Below are positions 50,183 to 61,686 of a stretch of DNA of 64,000 bases, in pieces. Below the pieces are notes generated by a model. The model did no database searches, had not been told where the DNA came from, and saw only the letters and a list, made by a program, of their open reading frames with translations. This stretch comes from Strigamia acuminata. Its lineage: Eukaryota > Arthropoda > Chilopoda > Geophilomorpha > Linotaeniidae. Position 1 is the first letter of the stretch, and the number at the start of each line of letters is the position of its first letter. Made by a program: the position numbers and the translations under genes. The DNA is taken from NCBI GenBank assembly GCA_949358305.1, contig OX442316.1, positions 18,104,001 to 18,168,000 on the forward strand. The letters are read 5' to 3'.

Positions 50183-50877
50183 GCGAACCTAACCTTATTG
50201 GTTTTTTTTATATAAAAACCATTTTTTAGGGACGGATTGTCGTGGTAGATTGTGTAGCGCTAGATGTGGGGCATGGCAAGTGTCATGGCGCCACGCACAA
50301 AAGTTGACGACGTCATTAGTGAGAAAAACACAAAATTTTAGGTGAAACTGAAATTAAATATTTCACATGCTTTGAAAATATCAAATTTTTTTCCGAAAGC
50401 CGAAAGGAAAAGAAGAAATCTAGAACATGCAGACTACCGGTAGAGCATCACATGCATTTGACCATCACGAACAATTTGCCAAAATTTACTCAAAATAAAT
50501 AACAAGTAAAATAAAAAACCAAGTTTTTGAAAAAGGCTTTTATATTGGTGTTCAAATCGCCGTCAGAGTGCGCTACTAACGCAGATTGTTTCGTGATTGC
50601 CGTGATCGTGCCAAAAAACCTTTAACAAAGTACTTTTTCTTTCTAAAAACAAAATATATGGGCAGATAGGAATTTTTGTTTTTACCAGGTTTAGCCTGGT
50701 TTCAGAATTTTTAGAACCTTTTTTAGTATCGAAAACATCAAAATTAGTATCGGCGAACATTTTGGCATCCATTAAAAGACACGGGATCCGCCAGGTGGTG
50801 CTGCTTTTTGTTACATTTCGCCGTAATTTAGCTTTTTCTCCCTTTTAACTACTTTTAATACAAATTTTATCATGAAA

Positions 50878-50924
50878 ATTGGAAAGTAGACCAAAAACTG
50901 CACCAGAAAAGTCTACTTTCCAAT
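50878..50924. repeat. 14-bp exact inverted repeat (hairpin)
   Basis: ATTGGAAAGTAGAC at 50878-50891 and its exact reverse complement at 50911-50924, with a 19-nt loop. No T-tract typical of bacterial terminators is relevant here; it may be a small element or chance. Confidence 0.5.
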
Positions 50925-51767
50925 CTTATGATTAATTTTTTAATTCAGTTTTTGTGGACCTTACACAAACCGGAAGTACCGGAAGTTGACATTTCAGGTC
51001 ACGTGACCGGACGTTGACACAAACAAACGTTCAAGTCAAGTTAAATAAAGGCCTTTAAAAAGTGATTTGGTTTTAGCAGTCGGTGCCATCTAGCTGAATG
51101 ATCAAAACGTGTAAAAATATTAATGATTATGCTGTAATTTCGACATTTTTTAGTGGAAAGATTTATTAGCTTAACGACATCATCTTCAGCTGCATCAAAT
51201 TGTTTTCATAAATAGCAATTTCTAATTTTACATTTTTGAGTTGTTTACATTTTTTACCAATCAATATCCAGAAATTGTTCCGTTGAGTCGTTCGATTCGC
51301 CACGAAATCAAAATTGGAATAAAGGTAAAAACGTCTCTATCTTGTTTTAATTGGCTTTAAAACTCAAATGCACTGAGAGGGTTTTTATCAAATCCTTAAA
51401 GGTAATAATATAAAATCTAAGAGATTAATTGGTGAAAAACGCAAAATTTTTTTTTGAACACATTTTAATGGTGTAATTTAACCCCAAAAAGGTGCCTAAT
51501 AAGGACAATAAATAGGTATGTACTACATCCATGGCTTTATTTCTCCCAGTCTACAATCTGTGTACAGTACAAACAAATATTTGTCATCATTTCTCCCAAT
51601 TCTCCAGCTTTGCGGTAATCACATCGTTATCGTTAGCATCTACTGTACGTTCGACGCACGATTCCGGTTACGTTCTGAATACGTAATCCTATAGTACTAC
51701 TGTACATAAACTTGCCATCTGATCTTAGATTTTATTCATCTCTCGTGGTCCAAGTATAGTTCACAAC

Positions 51768-53063
51768 ATGCCAGTCCGGAAATCAGCGCTTAGTCTGGAG
51801 CAATTGTGTTTGCAAATGGTTTGCACTCATTTCGATAGTTTTCAAACACAACTGGCGAAGCAACCTTCGGTAATTATTTCCAACGTATATCAACGTCTCC
51901 GTGAAAAATTAGACGGGACAATACGCGTCGATGCCAACGTTTTCATCCATCCTGACACCAAATCATTACATTTTTGCAAAATGTTTAAACAACCCATGTA
52001 TCCTTGTCTATTAGATCAAATTAGACAAAAATGTAGGAACCTTTTACATTTAGACCTGATGTTCGATGAGAAAATTCCACCTGAATATATGGTTGAACTG
52101 TTTCAGCAATTGCCTCAGCTTCAGTGGTTCACGTCTGATGGAGTAGAATGCACGGATGAAGTTCTAGCTGCAATTGGTAAAAATTGTTTACAATTACGAC
52201 ATCTAGACTTACTCTACTGCGAAAATGTGACTGATGATGGGCTCCGCGTTTTAAGTAATTGCAAGAAATTGCAATACTTGGATATTTACTGCTGTTCTGT
52301 CACAGCCGAGGGCTGTTTTGACATTCTAAACCAACTGCCTCTTTTAAAAACGTTTCAACACCGATGCTGGACAGATTTATTTACTATGTTAAAACAACAA
52401 TTCAACAATTCGGTGAAAATATCATTACATACTTATTCCATCGAAGACAGCTTTGTAGACTTTGTAAACAATACGGAAGATATCACCATTCTGACCACCA
52501 TTTTCCCAAATTTATCCAGCCTAGAGTTAAATGCATCGACGAGCCTGGATTTAAATTTTCTGTTGGCGCGGGCACAACGATTAACTAGTCTAATACTCGA
52601 TGGTTTTGAATTAGTTAATGTTAGACTGATTAATTATTATTGCCCACAGTTAGAATATTTTATATTACGCGATTGTTCAATTTTGAACACTGAAAATATA
52701 AATGATTTACCTAACCATTCGTTCAAAAACCTATATCGTCTGTGCATAGCATCTGAACATATTACCGAATCGCAGATAAAAATGTTGATTCTACAAAGTC
52801 CGAATTTAAACCATTTAACTGTCGCATATTGTCAAACACTTACCGAACTAGATGAATTGAATGCACTTAAAAATCTAAAAAGTGTAACATTTTCGGATTG
52901 TGATTCAATTAATCAAGGGATGATCATCAAGTTATTAGAAATGCAAAATTCAATTAAATTTTTAAAAGTACAAGAATGTTTAAATTTCTCAGGTTATGAA
53001 GAAATTATGACTTACATAAAATCTAAGAATTTGTGTGTGAAGTTTGAATGTGTAGAATGGTAA
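51768..53063 (+). CDS. Intronless leucine-rich-repeat protein, 431 residues
   Basis: A single open frame with cysteine-containing LRRs of the F-box/AMN1 type, for example LRHLDLLYCENVTDDGLRVL, LQYLDIYCC and LNHLTVAYC, from about residue 90 to the end. The first 90 residues hold no F-box that I can recognise, so a role as an SCF substrate receptor cannot be claimed. No signal peptide or membrane segment. Lack of introns in a window where the other genes have many suggests retroposition, or an ancestrally single-exon gene. The start is the first ATG of the frame, followed by basic residues. A poly(A) signal AATAAA follows the stop at about 53064-53070. Confidence 0.75.
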   Translation: MPVRKSALSLEQLCLQMVCTHFDSFQTQLAKQPSVIISNVYQRLREKLDGTIRVDANVFIHPDTKSLHFCKMFKQPMYPCLLDQIRQKCRNLLHLDLMFDEKIPPEYMVELFQQLPQLQWFTSDGVECTDEVLAAIGKNCLQLRHLDLLYCENVTDDGLRVLSNCKKLQYLDIYCCSVTAEGCFDILNQLPLLKTFQHRCWTDLFTMLKQQFNNSVKISLHTYSIEDSFVDFVNNTEDITILTTIFPNLSSLELNASTSLDLNFLLARAQRLTSLILDGFELVNVRLINYYCPQLEYFILRDCSILNTENINDLPNHSFKNLYRLCIASEHITESQIKMLILQSPNLNHLTVAYCQTLTELDELNALKNLKSVTFSDCDSINQGMIIKLLEMQNSIKFLKVQECLNFSGYEEIMTYIKSKNLCVKFECVEW

Positions 53064-54708
53064 ATAAAATAAAGAATTTTAAAAATAATAGCACTTTTTC
53101 CAGTAAGTTGTGTGATTGGTGTTTGTTGTGTTCTTACTTGGCATAAAATTTATAGGAAAAGATATCTTTTATTATCTGTCCATGGAAATGCCACAGAGAA
53201 ATAAGTTTTCTTTTGTTAATAAAACTTGTAAATTAATTTTTAATTTTTACACTCAGATACTTGAATGTTTTGTGCTTTGCAGGAAAAGAGATGTCATGGT
53301 CACTTGTAAAAATTTCTGAAAAAAAGGCTGTATTCGATATTTAAAAAAAATACTATTCAATGGATTTTTCAATAGATCTTTATAAACTGTACTTTAAAAC
53401 TAAACATCTGGTTTGCTAGTTTAAGACTCCGCAGTCAATTTCCAGAATAAGTATATGCTTTTTTAAAAAACCAAGCAGACTATCCTACAGCAAAGTAGGG
53501 ATGACGAATCCAATGATGTAATTAAATTTCATGCCAGACATGCAACAATGCACTGTTCATTTGCTAACTCTTAGCTGGTTGAGATAGAGCAAAATTTCCA
53601 ATTACAAAGTTGTAGGGAATCATCAAATTAGTACTATCCAACTGTTTTTTTTTTTAAAAAAAGGAAAACAAATCAGCAAATTAAAAATTTTTATTCTTAG
53701 AAAATAAAATAATTTAGGCATTAAAAAAATACAGTGGTTTTTCTTGTTTACTTGCATAATAATGCAAATTTGAATACATTTATTGAAGAAATTCAGGATG
53801 AGCATTTTAAAGCGGTGGAAATTGCTCGCCTCTCCATCAACTCACGGTCGGATTGGTCGACTTCATCTCATCGGATCTTCACCGTGTTGGATTCGCCGCT
53901 CGACGGCTGCACTGCACCGAGTGCGCGCCTACGCAAATATTCCGAAATAAAATAAGGCCGCACTTGAGCTCTTTTCAAATCAAACTCGGCAAATCTCGTT
54001 GCACCAGTTTTCACTCTGGCAACTATTCTTCTATTACTCTATATCTAGAGTAAAAAAAAAAAAAGTACAATAAAAATTCCGTGATTTATGACTTTAGCAA
54101 ACGCGCCATCTGTGAATAAAAAGTGAAATTATTTTATCGATATCGAATTACTTGATGCAAAAATTTGAGAAAAAAATCGTTAAAATAAAGATTTAAGGTT
54201 AAAGATTAAAGGTTTAAAACCTATTTTTGAAAACGAGGATGCATCGTTTGTCCTAGTTAAAAGACTGACCAGACACTTGAACCCAAATTTAGATCGTATA
54301 AACAAAACTTTCGTATTTTATTCGTCCGAGACAGACTCGGAAAGACAAACAGTTAAAAATCTGAAATTGGAAAAAGGCAAATTTATTATCAGCAAAAATG
54401 TTTACAGTTTGATTTATCCAAACAAATGTGTATATACAAAAGAAAAATGCAGTCGGTGCAATATCAAACAAAAAAAAATTCTAATGTCAAAACGAATCTT
54501 TTACTTCACTGTACAAAATTCCTTTACACGAATTTTGCTAAACGACACATTTTACACGAACTCATCGAGACTAGAAAAATAAAATCGGTAGAATCAAATA
54601 TCGAATTTTTAAAACAAAAATTCATTTTTCCCAAAAACCGGTTCTAAAAAAATAAATAACAATAAAATATAATTGCAAAATTATTAACCAAAATGCCTTA
54701 AAATTCAC
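53064..54708. other. Intergenic stretch between the LRR gene and the GBF1 remnant
   Basis: AT-rich. Plus-strand frames at about 54277-54647 carry a vaguely SMYD-like Cys pattern in two overlapping frames, too weak to call. AATAAA motifs occur on both strands. Confidence 0.4.
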
Positions 54709-55668
54709 CTAATAATTATTTTTTAGTGGAAGTACGCCATCGCCGATCATACTCGGCGGTAAAATGAGCGGCATCGTCGATGTCGGTGGCGAAGACGAAA
54801 TACCAGTGACCATGCGGGGCATTGTGGGACTGAGTAATGGCGGCTGCAGAATAATGGACGAGCTGCTGGTGGGAAAAATGTCCGATGCAGCAAATTGAGG
54901 AGAAGATTCTAGAAAAATTATTAGAATAATAAAAATAAGAAACAATTATTATTACCGTATTATTATTATTTTATTAATCTAAACCTTCTGCTTGTTCGAG
55001 AATATTTTCGGGAATATTTTTAATTTTGGCCTCGACCGGTTGCTGCGATTTGTAAACTTTGTCTCTCAATCCGGGCAAGAAGGCGTCGATTCTGTCCCAC
55101 GTGATTGTCCACAGTTGGGATTTTCCATCGGGAACTTGGAATATCCCAGCAGTTTCCATGACTAGCAACATGTTTTTCAAAGATTCGGGGATCGCTTCGT
55201 ACTGAAAACGCGACAACGAGAATTAAGTTGAGAATTGCAAACGTGATCGAGACTTACTAATAAATCGCTTTTGTCCACGTGCGTGTATTTGTCCATGAAG
55301 TCCAAAATGGTGAGCCAGAGGGCGGTGAAGGTGGTGAGTGTCAAGAGGGGATTTAAATGCTGCAGAAACACTTTGCAGAGCAATGTGGCGCCGCGCATTC
55401 GTGTTTCTTCCAAGCCGACCGGGTCGTTCGGGTTCAAATTCTCCAAAAGTTTCGCTAATAATGGAAATATTGGAAACAAAACCTAAAAATAAAAAAAAAT
55501 TAGTAAATTAGTTGAAATAAAAAGTAGTTATTCGCACTTTGTTGAAACAGGATTCCCATTCCAGAGGCGTTAAGGTCTGTAGATCGTGAACTAGTAAAGC
55601 ACGCTGCAAATAGGTGACGGCGGATGTGCGAACGACGCGTCGAGAATCGCAACACAACCTCGCAATAC
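54709..55668 (-). pseudogene. GBF1/garz Arf-GEF, C-terminal block (intact frame, detached)
   Basis: GBF1 activates Arf1 at the Golgi for COPI coating. Four minus-strand exons, 55668-55538, 55482-55258, 55201-54985 and 54908-54709, join in frame and match the C-terminal HDS region and tail of GBF1: [76 protein letters not shown], then the proline-rich tail with IILQPPLLSP and MPLILPP. About 257 residues. The first exon enters in phase 1, but the nearest upstream GBF1 exon (ending 56009) leaves phase 0, so joining them breaks the frame. Called a pseudogene part on that ground; if the assembly is wrong it is the real 3' end of GBF1. Confidence 0.75.
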
Positions 55669-55785
55669 CTGCAAAAATAAAATATTATTTTTAATATTTA
55701 TAAATATTATAAATATTCAAGCGGAATTTCATCAAAACATGAAAAAATAAATTTTCCTGTTGCTTAAATGAGCATTTTTCTACTT

Positions 55786-55930
55786 TTTTAGACAAAAATA
55801 ATGCATTTCTAGACAAAAACAGCATTTTTAATAACAAAAACAGCATTTTTAATAACAAAAACAGCATTTTTAATAACAAAAACAGCATTTTTAATAACAA
55901 AAACAGCATTTTTAATAGCAAAAACGCCAA
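55786..55930. repeat. 21-bp minisatellite at the GBF1 deletion point
   Basis: About five tandem copies of ACAGCATTTTTAATAACAAA-type units, with degenerate copies on both sides. It lies exactly in the gap between the two GBF1 blocks, where the exons for most of the Sec7 domain and the middle HDS regions should be. Confidence 0.85.
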
Positions 55931-56008
55931 TTTTAGTTCAAAAAACTCAATTTTCAATTTAAAAAACTCCATTTTAAACTAAAAATGCCATTATTATTCG
56001 AAACTTAC

Positions 56009-58262
56009 ATGCCAATGATCAGCAAAATGTTCCAACAACAAAGAAATAACGGGAGCTTCGCCAGGGAGTCTAAAGCTTTCCAAATACATCCTAAGCGCTT
56101 CATCTACGCGAGTTTCTTCAAAATTAAACGACCTAAAAAAAGTTATCATCTAAAATGTGTGTAACTAACAAAAATGTCTAGCTTATTTACTTTACAAATG
56201 CTACGAGAACTTTTAAATTTCTCCTCGTACTCGCCGATCACCTTTTTATCTAGTTTCGAATTTTCCTTCAAAAACGAAACTATTTCGTGCGCGTCTATTT
56301 CGCTGCTCAGCAGATTATTCTTCTGAAAAAACTGGATTCCTTTGCTCGGTTTCACGTTGAAATGCTCCGTGCCAGTGGCCAACAACTGTATTCACAACAA
56401 AGAATTCGTTTCATAAACATTTTAAGCGCAAAAAATCATCATTTGCACCTTTTTCTTGTGTTTGATCGCCATTATTTCCTCGTGATCTGGAATGTTGCTG
56501 GGTAATTTGCTCCCATTCGCTTCACAAACGCCTATTTTTGGTCCAGCGACTAAGAAATAACAATTAGTAATCGTTTAAAGACGATAATTGATTATTTACC
56601 GTTTGATAACGGTTTTTTCTTCAGTAAATAATTCCCCGACATGAATCCCGAAACACCCAACTACACCGGATTTTCAATCACGGGCGGCTGTTGATCGTCA
56701 ATTTCCTTCACGCAGCTCACTTCACCTGTTAATTAAAAAATTATTATTATTATTATTATTATTTTAAATTCATTAATTGTTAATTCCCGGTTGAGCATTT
56801 TCTAATTTTTCTTGGTTTTCTCGTTCGCTCAATATTCTGCTGTAACAATGCGACTCGATGCTGTCAATCACAGTCAATAGAGCGTCCAATGATAGTGAGA
56901 TGAAGATGTGAGATGTGAGATGAAGGTGAGTAGAATATAAACCATTGACCGGAAATGCATTCTACAAATTACAAAAATTAACTTCCAAAATTGAATTAAA
57001 ATTCAATTGAATTTGCCTTCGATAAAAGTTTAGTTAGATCTTCGAATAAGTTGTGACAATACAGATCGCAGTCGTAATTCAAATATAATTCCGTCACAAG
57101 TCCCGGAATTCTCCGTAACTGAACCAACGCATCCAAAACCATTTTCCTCTGATCGTACGTGATCCGCGACGATTATGTCCATCAACTTCACTAGATACAA
57201 AATTTAAAACAAAAAAAATTAATTAAAACGTATAAAAATAAAATAAAATAAATTAAATATAATCACCTCTAATTGAAATTTTAAATGGCCACGGAGAGAT
57301 TCAAAGAGGAAGAAACACACTCTCAACATGGAAGCAAAAACGGTGATTCGGTCCAATCCGATCAACTGCAATTACAAATTCTCATTTTTAAACATATCGT
57401 GTGTTATCGTCACAAACTAACGGAAAAAGGTTCCTGCACAAGTCGTCTTTAATAAGACTCAACAGAGATTTGCAAGTATTGATGTGGTCAGATCCCACCT
57501 CCAATGCGATGGTCAACAAACTCAATCCAGATTGAATTATAATATTCGTGTTACTTCTGCAATTTAATTTTTTAAAAATCCCAAATTTAAATTTAAAAAT
57601 TTAAAAAAATTTAGATTTTCGTTTGGCAACTAACACGTCGAGTGGATTGATCAGCAAAATTAAAAAACGAAATAACTCACGAACGCACAGCAAGCCGTAT
57701 GGAACGAGCAAACCACCTAAAATATCAAAAATTAATAACAAAAAAAATTAAATTAATGTCGGTCTGGCGCTGTACCGTCTTTCGACTGTTGTTGCTGCGT
57801 TTGGGTGAAGCGTACTCCTTGAAAATTCACAAACTCGTTGTCCAAATCGTCCTTACTTTCGCACAAATTCTCCTTCATTTGGAAATTCAAATCGAATAAT
57901 TTATTCTGAAACAAATTTAATTAAAAAAATTTTATTTTTTTATAAAAATTTTTATATAAAAATAAAAATAAAATTGATCGTTATTTACTTCCTTGTCTTC
58001 CGTTTCGTCTTTCGGCGTTTCCGCAACTTCTTCCGCGACATTTTGGAACTTCATCACGACATCGATGTCGTCTTCGATCGGCGTTGCGGCTAGAGATGAC
58101 GTTTCGCTGCATGTGTCTGGCGCGGGAACTTCAGGAACCTCGAGAGGTTCGGGAACTTCGCAGTCAGCCGCGCTTTCCAACGCCGAAACCTCCGAACTCG
58201 GTTCGGGGGTCGGTTCGTTGGTCACTGGTGGGTTTAATTGGGAGGTGATCCGAGCCCACTGT
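56009..58262 (-). pseudogene. GBF1/garz Arf-GEF, linker, HUS and start of Sec7, decayed
   Basis: Minus-strand exons in GBF1 order: about 58262-57989, 57905-57776 (GVRFTQ), 57716-57635 (LVPYGLLCVRELFRFL), 57556-57418, 57365-57267 (LRVCFFLFESLRGHLKFQ), 57185-57017, 56961-56788, 56725-56600, 56549-56449, 56385-56191 (ATGTEHFNVKPSKGIQF), 56132-56009 ([20 protein letters not shown]). Faults: a frame change near 57160-57175, before the [10 protein letters not shown] segment; a missing GT donor at about 56788; an in-frame TAG at 56661-56663; another frame change near 56225, before NLKVLVAFVK. The N-terminal DCB part is missing, replaced by the duplicated MKKS-like segment at 58274. The Sec7 catalytic core, with its glutamic finger, is absent. 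The exon at 57017 uses a GC donor. Confidence 0.8.
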
Positions 58263-58273
58263 CTGGAGACAAA

Positions 58274-59657
58274 ATCTGGTGGCAAAAAAACCCAACTTCC
58301 CGGACCAACAAACAATCGTGAAAACTTTATTTATACATTCAAAGATGTCCAACAAAATTGTATTTGCATTGTTCGATACATTGCCACAATGCGTTTTCAT
58401 CACCCACCAATACAATGGCATCGGTAGTAACGAGCGTGGTGGCCACGTGTAAAGCCGACAACCACGCTTCGGTTTTGGGTCGAAATGCATCGAGCACTTC
58501 GGGCCGATTATCCGATAAATCGTAATTGTCTCGTAGCATTTCAACAAAGCGCCTAAACGCATCGGCTAATAACGACCGATCCGTATTTAGAGTGCCTAGC
58601 CACGAGATGCAATCGTCTTCGGCTCTACCACCGCCGTCGATTGCTGACGAGAGACTCGATGATAATCGGTGAATGAGATGCCGAACGCTGTGTTCCTTCG
58701 CGCATGCCAATGGTGCGCAACTCGAACAAATGATGAGTGTCTTTGAGGAAAAAAATAATTAAATTTTGATCATTTTTGCTGATTTTTTGAATAAGAAAGC
58801 AAATTTTTACTTGAATTTGCTGAGGTATTTTGATGAGGATGTAATATATATCACGATTTGTTATATCGTCCATGGTCTAACGTTCTATCGATATATCGGA
58901 GACGATGTTCGACTCGTCGCAGTCGAGAATGTAATTTTGCGTTGTGATTCGAAGGGATGAAGATAAATTGTGTAATAATTTGTCGGTGATGTTTGTGATG
59001 ACTAGGATTTGCGAGGACAAACACTCGTCTAATAATTTATCGGCGACCGATCCTTGGACTAATAAAAGGTCGATTTGCATCTGGAGAAAAATAAATAAAG
59101 AAAAATATTTTGAAATCTAATTTCAATGTTTTTTTTTTTAAATTAAGTATTTTTCTTACGGATTTTAGTTTTTCAACAACACAATTGATCCAATCGTTCG
59201 ATCGAGTCATTTGAGCGAGGAAATTATCGCCTGTCAACACCTAATTCATTGTATCCGCGATAATTGTAATCGTAGTTTACACTTCCGGAAATTAACTGCA
59301 TTTTACAAGCTTCGATCGAGTCGTCGCCCTAATTTAAAACAGAAAAAAAATTCAATTGATTAATTGTTTATTTGCAATGAGCCAATACTTACACGTTTTA
59401 TAGTTTCTACTGAGGCATTGTGAAAAATGTATATGTATGAAATCAAGGTGGTTGTACCGTTGACATATGTTTCATGATGGGACTGTACGGCCGAATTCAC
59501 AAACTGGCTGAGACTGGTCTGCAAAAATGAGACAAATGAGCGAAATGAGCAAATTACTTCGAGAAAAGTTATGGAAAATTGTACTTTGTAGGGCAAAATG
59601 GATAAATAGTCAGCGGGGCATGATTCTGCTTGAACTTGATCGTCTTCGACAACAAAT
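58274..59657 (-). pseudogene. MKKS/BBS6-like gene, broken copy B1
   Basis: Near-identical to 46692-48660 but disabled. The Trp codon that follows SIER is TAG here (about 58876), there is a 566-bp deletion (between 59298 and 59299 relative to copy A 47728-48293) removing the end of exon 5, exon 4 and nearly all of exon 3, and a smaller deletion near 59241. The last exon (58740-58339) remains open, with one Lys-to-Thr change. The segment ends abruptly at 59657. Confidence 0.85.
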
Positions 59658-59770
59658 GGCTTCGACGAACGTGCGAATGCAGTGCACGCAACTCTCGAAA
59701 TTCTCGGGCGTCATGTGCGCCACATCGCGGATGAGGAACGCGGTGGTGTCGTGACCGAGCAATTCGCGCT
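59658..59770 (-). pseudogene. Stray GBF1 exon fragment
   Basis: On the minus strand, after a TTTTCCAG acceptor, the frame reads RELLGHDTTAFLIRDVAHMT and PENFESCVHCIRTFVEA, a GBF1 segment that belongs between the two GBF1 blocks found at 54709-58262. Here it lies upstream of both, cut at the duplication breakpoint right after FVEA. Confidence 0.75.
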
Positions 59771-59863
59771 GGAAAATATTTTATTGGTTAATAAACTTAC
59801 TAATTTGCATGCACATGACGATACACACCGAAAATTTTCATTACGAAATTTCCATCACTTAAT

Positions 59864-60389
59864 ATGGCAGCTGCCCAAACTTCTCCTGATGAAATTAGAA
59901 CTCTCATTCGAAATTTGGTGTATGCTATCCCAACCGCACCAGACAACTATCGAGAGCGGATTATAGGTAGATCTAATGAACCACATTTATCAATGGAAAA
60001 TTTGCGCCTTCTACTATCGAATGCTCGAAGAGTAAAAGCAGCTGTCGCAGATGGCATAATCCAGATCGGCTATAATGCTACGTAAGAAAAACGTTTGTAT
60101 GAATATAACAAATTAATTTATGCTTTTGATTTACGGTAGCTGTGAAAAGTGCGGTGAAGATATTAAAGCAGCAGATGACCTAGCAATAGGATTCATTTTA
60201 CTTAACGGCACAGATGTACAGGCCACTCGATGCCCGCGCCCGACTTGTAGAGAACTCATCCGATCCGTAAGATTTAACGTTTTTATTTTCTTTATCAAAT
60301 TTATTATTATTTTTTGAGATTTTTAGGATGATTTCGGCAAATTACGTGGCGCCGTAAAAACTAGGAAGACCCTTCATAAGAAAAATTGA
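59864..60389 (+). CDS. Unknown small protein with a CX2CX27CX4C zinc-type motif
   Basis: Three exons join cleanly: 59864-60081, 60140-60266, 60327-60389 (GTAAGA donors, AG acceptors), 135 residues. The N-terminal half is helical and basic (MENLRLLLSNARRVKAA). The second exon holds CEKC and, 27 residues on, CPRPTC, a spacing that could bind one zinc. The C-terminus is lysine-rich. I do not recognise the family. It lies in the 850-bp insert between two MKKS-like duplicate pieces, head-to-head with the GBF1 fragment about 90 bp away. Confidence 0.6.
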
Positions 60390-60552
60390 CCAAAAGCTAA
60401 CCTATTTTTTGAAACGTTTACATTTTTTGATACTAACTAACTTTATTATAACAATTGAAGAACAATTATGTTGGCTTTTTTTGAAAGAATTATGTAAAAA
60501 TTGTAATATGATTTACTTCGGGTTTGTTTCACGCACGACTCGAGATCGGTAC

Positions 60553-60968
60553 GTAGCATTTTACAAGCTTCGATCGAGTCGTCGTCCTAATTTAAAACAG
60601 AAAAAAAATTCATTTGATTAATTGTTTATTTGCAAAAGGCCAATACTTACACGTTTTATAGTTTCTACTAAGGCATTGTGAAAAATGTATATGTATAAAA
60701 TCAAGGTGGTTTTCCCGTTGATATGTGTTTCATGATGGGTCTGTATGGCCGAATTCACAAATCGGCTGAGACTGGTCTGCAAAAATGAGAGAAATGAGCG
60801 AAATGAGCAAATTACTTTGAGAAAAGTTATGGAAAATTGTACTTTGTAAGGCAAAATGAATAAATAGTCAGCGGGGCATGATACTGCTTGAACTTGATCG
60901 TCTTCGAAAACAAATTTCATGCGTTTGTTCCGTCCCAAAAAGCTCCGAACAACATTGAAAAAATCCAT
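60553..60968 (-). pseudogene. MKKS/BBS6-like gene, 5' fragment in B2
   Basis: Contains exon 1 (start 60968, MDFFNVVRSFLG) and exon 2 (AND its conserved donor), plus the start of exon 3 near 60587, then homology ends at 60508. No later exons follow in the right order, so it cannot make the full protein. Confidence 0.75.
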
Positions 60969-61588
60969 CGATTCTTAGTCGCCATTTGTAAACAAACGGA
61001 TAATGGCGCTCTGGATCCAGGAACGTGTAATGCTCCGATCGCAAATTGTGACTCGTTATTTGCTGGTGATCAGCCAAATCAGAATGTTTCGGTTTATTTT
61101 TTACTTTGGCAAAGTTGCGAGAAAAATAATAGATGCAATCATATTTAGTACTATAAATTATATTTCTCCTTTCTCCCCGCTGTAGAAATCTTGCTGATAC
61201 ATTATTTGCTCCCGGTGTTTGGGAAAATTTCGAAACTCAACGCAGGGCGCCGCTAGTACAATTTCGCGGGATGCTTGAACGGCGAACGACGTGCTCAAAA
61301 CTCGTACGACAAAGATTTTATCTAAACGAATCCGAAGATGACAACAAACAAGATGTTTAAACAAGTAGGCAAAAGAAAATATTTATTTTATATTAATTTA
61401 GGGGTATTAAAAGACTAAACCTAAAAATAAATTTAGGTTTAAATATATTGACACGAACAAAAAAAATAATTTAATACAAAACCAAAAAATTGCGACTGAA
61501 ATTATGACTGAAATTATTCCAACAAAAAAAATATACACAAACACACACGTGATTATATTTGGGACAAATTGCTTCGCATAGGTTGTGC

Positions 61589-61601
61589 GTTGCTTAGCAA
61601 C
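61589..61601 (+). promoter_or_regulatory. RFX X-box upstream of intact enkurin
   Basis: GTTGCTTAGCAAC, identical to 49325-49337, exactly 86 bp between its end and the ATG at 61687. It supports ciliary regulation of enkurin and, originally, of the divergent MKKS-like gene. Confidence 0.78.
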
Positions 61602-61686
61602 TACGTTGTTTACAGTCCGTCCGTGATGGCGGATTGTGATATAGAAAAAATCGCTTCCAATTGAAAGATTCGCTGGTTTGTAAAAA

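Larger units (their letters stand above)
49500..51767. other. Intergenic stretch with core promoter-like motif, poly-C tract and a hairpin
   Basis: No gene recognised. It contains a TATA plus initiator pair (50045-50076), a 22-bp C tract (50161-50182), and an exact 14-bp inverted repeat (50878-50891 with 50911-50924). Confidence 0.5.

Noticed and set aside
54277..54647. Two overlapping frames with a CSRCN pattern, faintly like a SET/MYND (SMYD) protein
   Set aside because: The resemblance is short and split between frames, with no SET motifs nearby.
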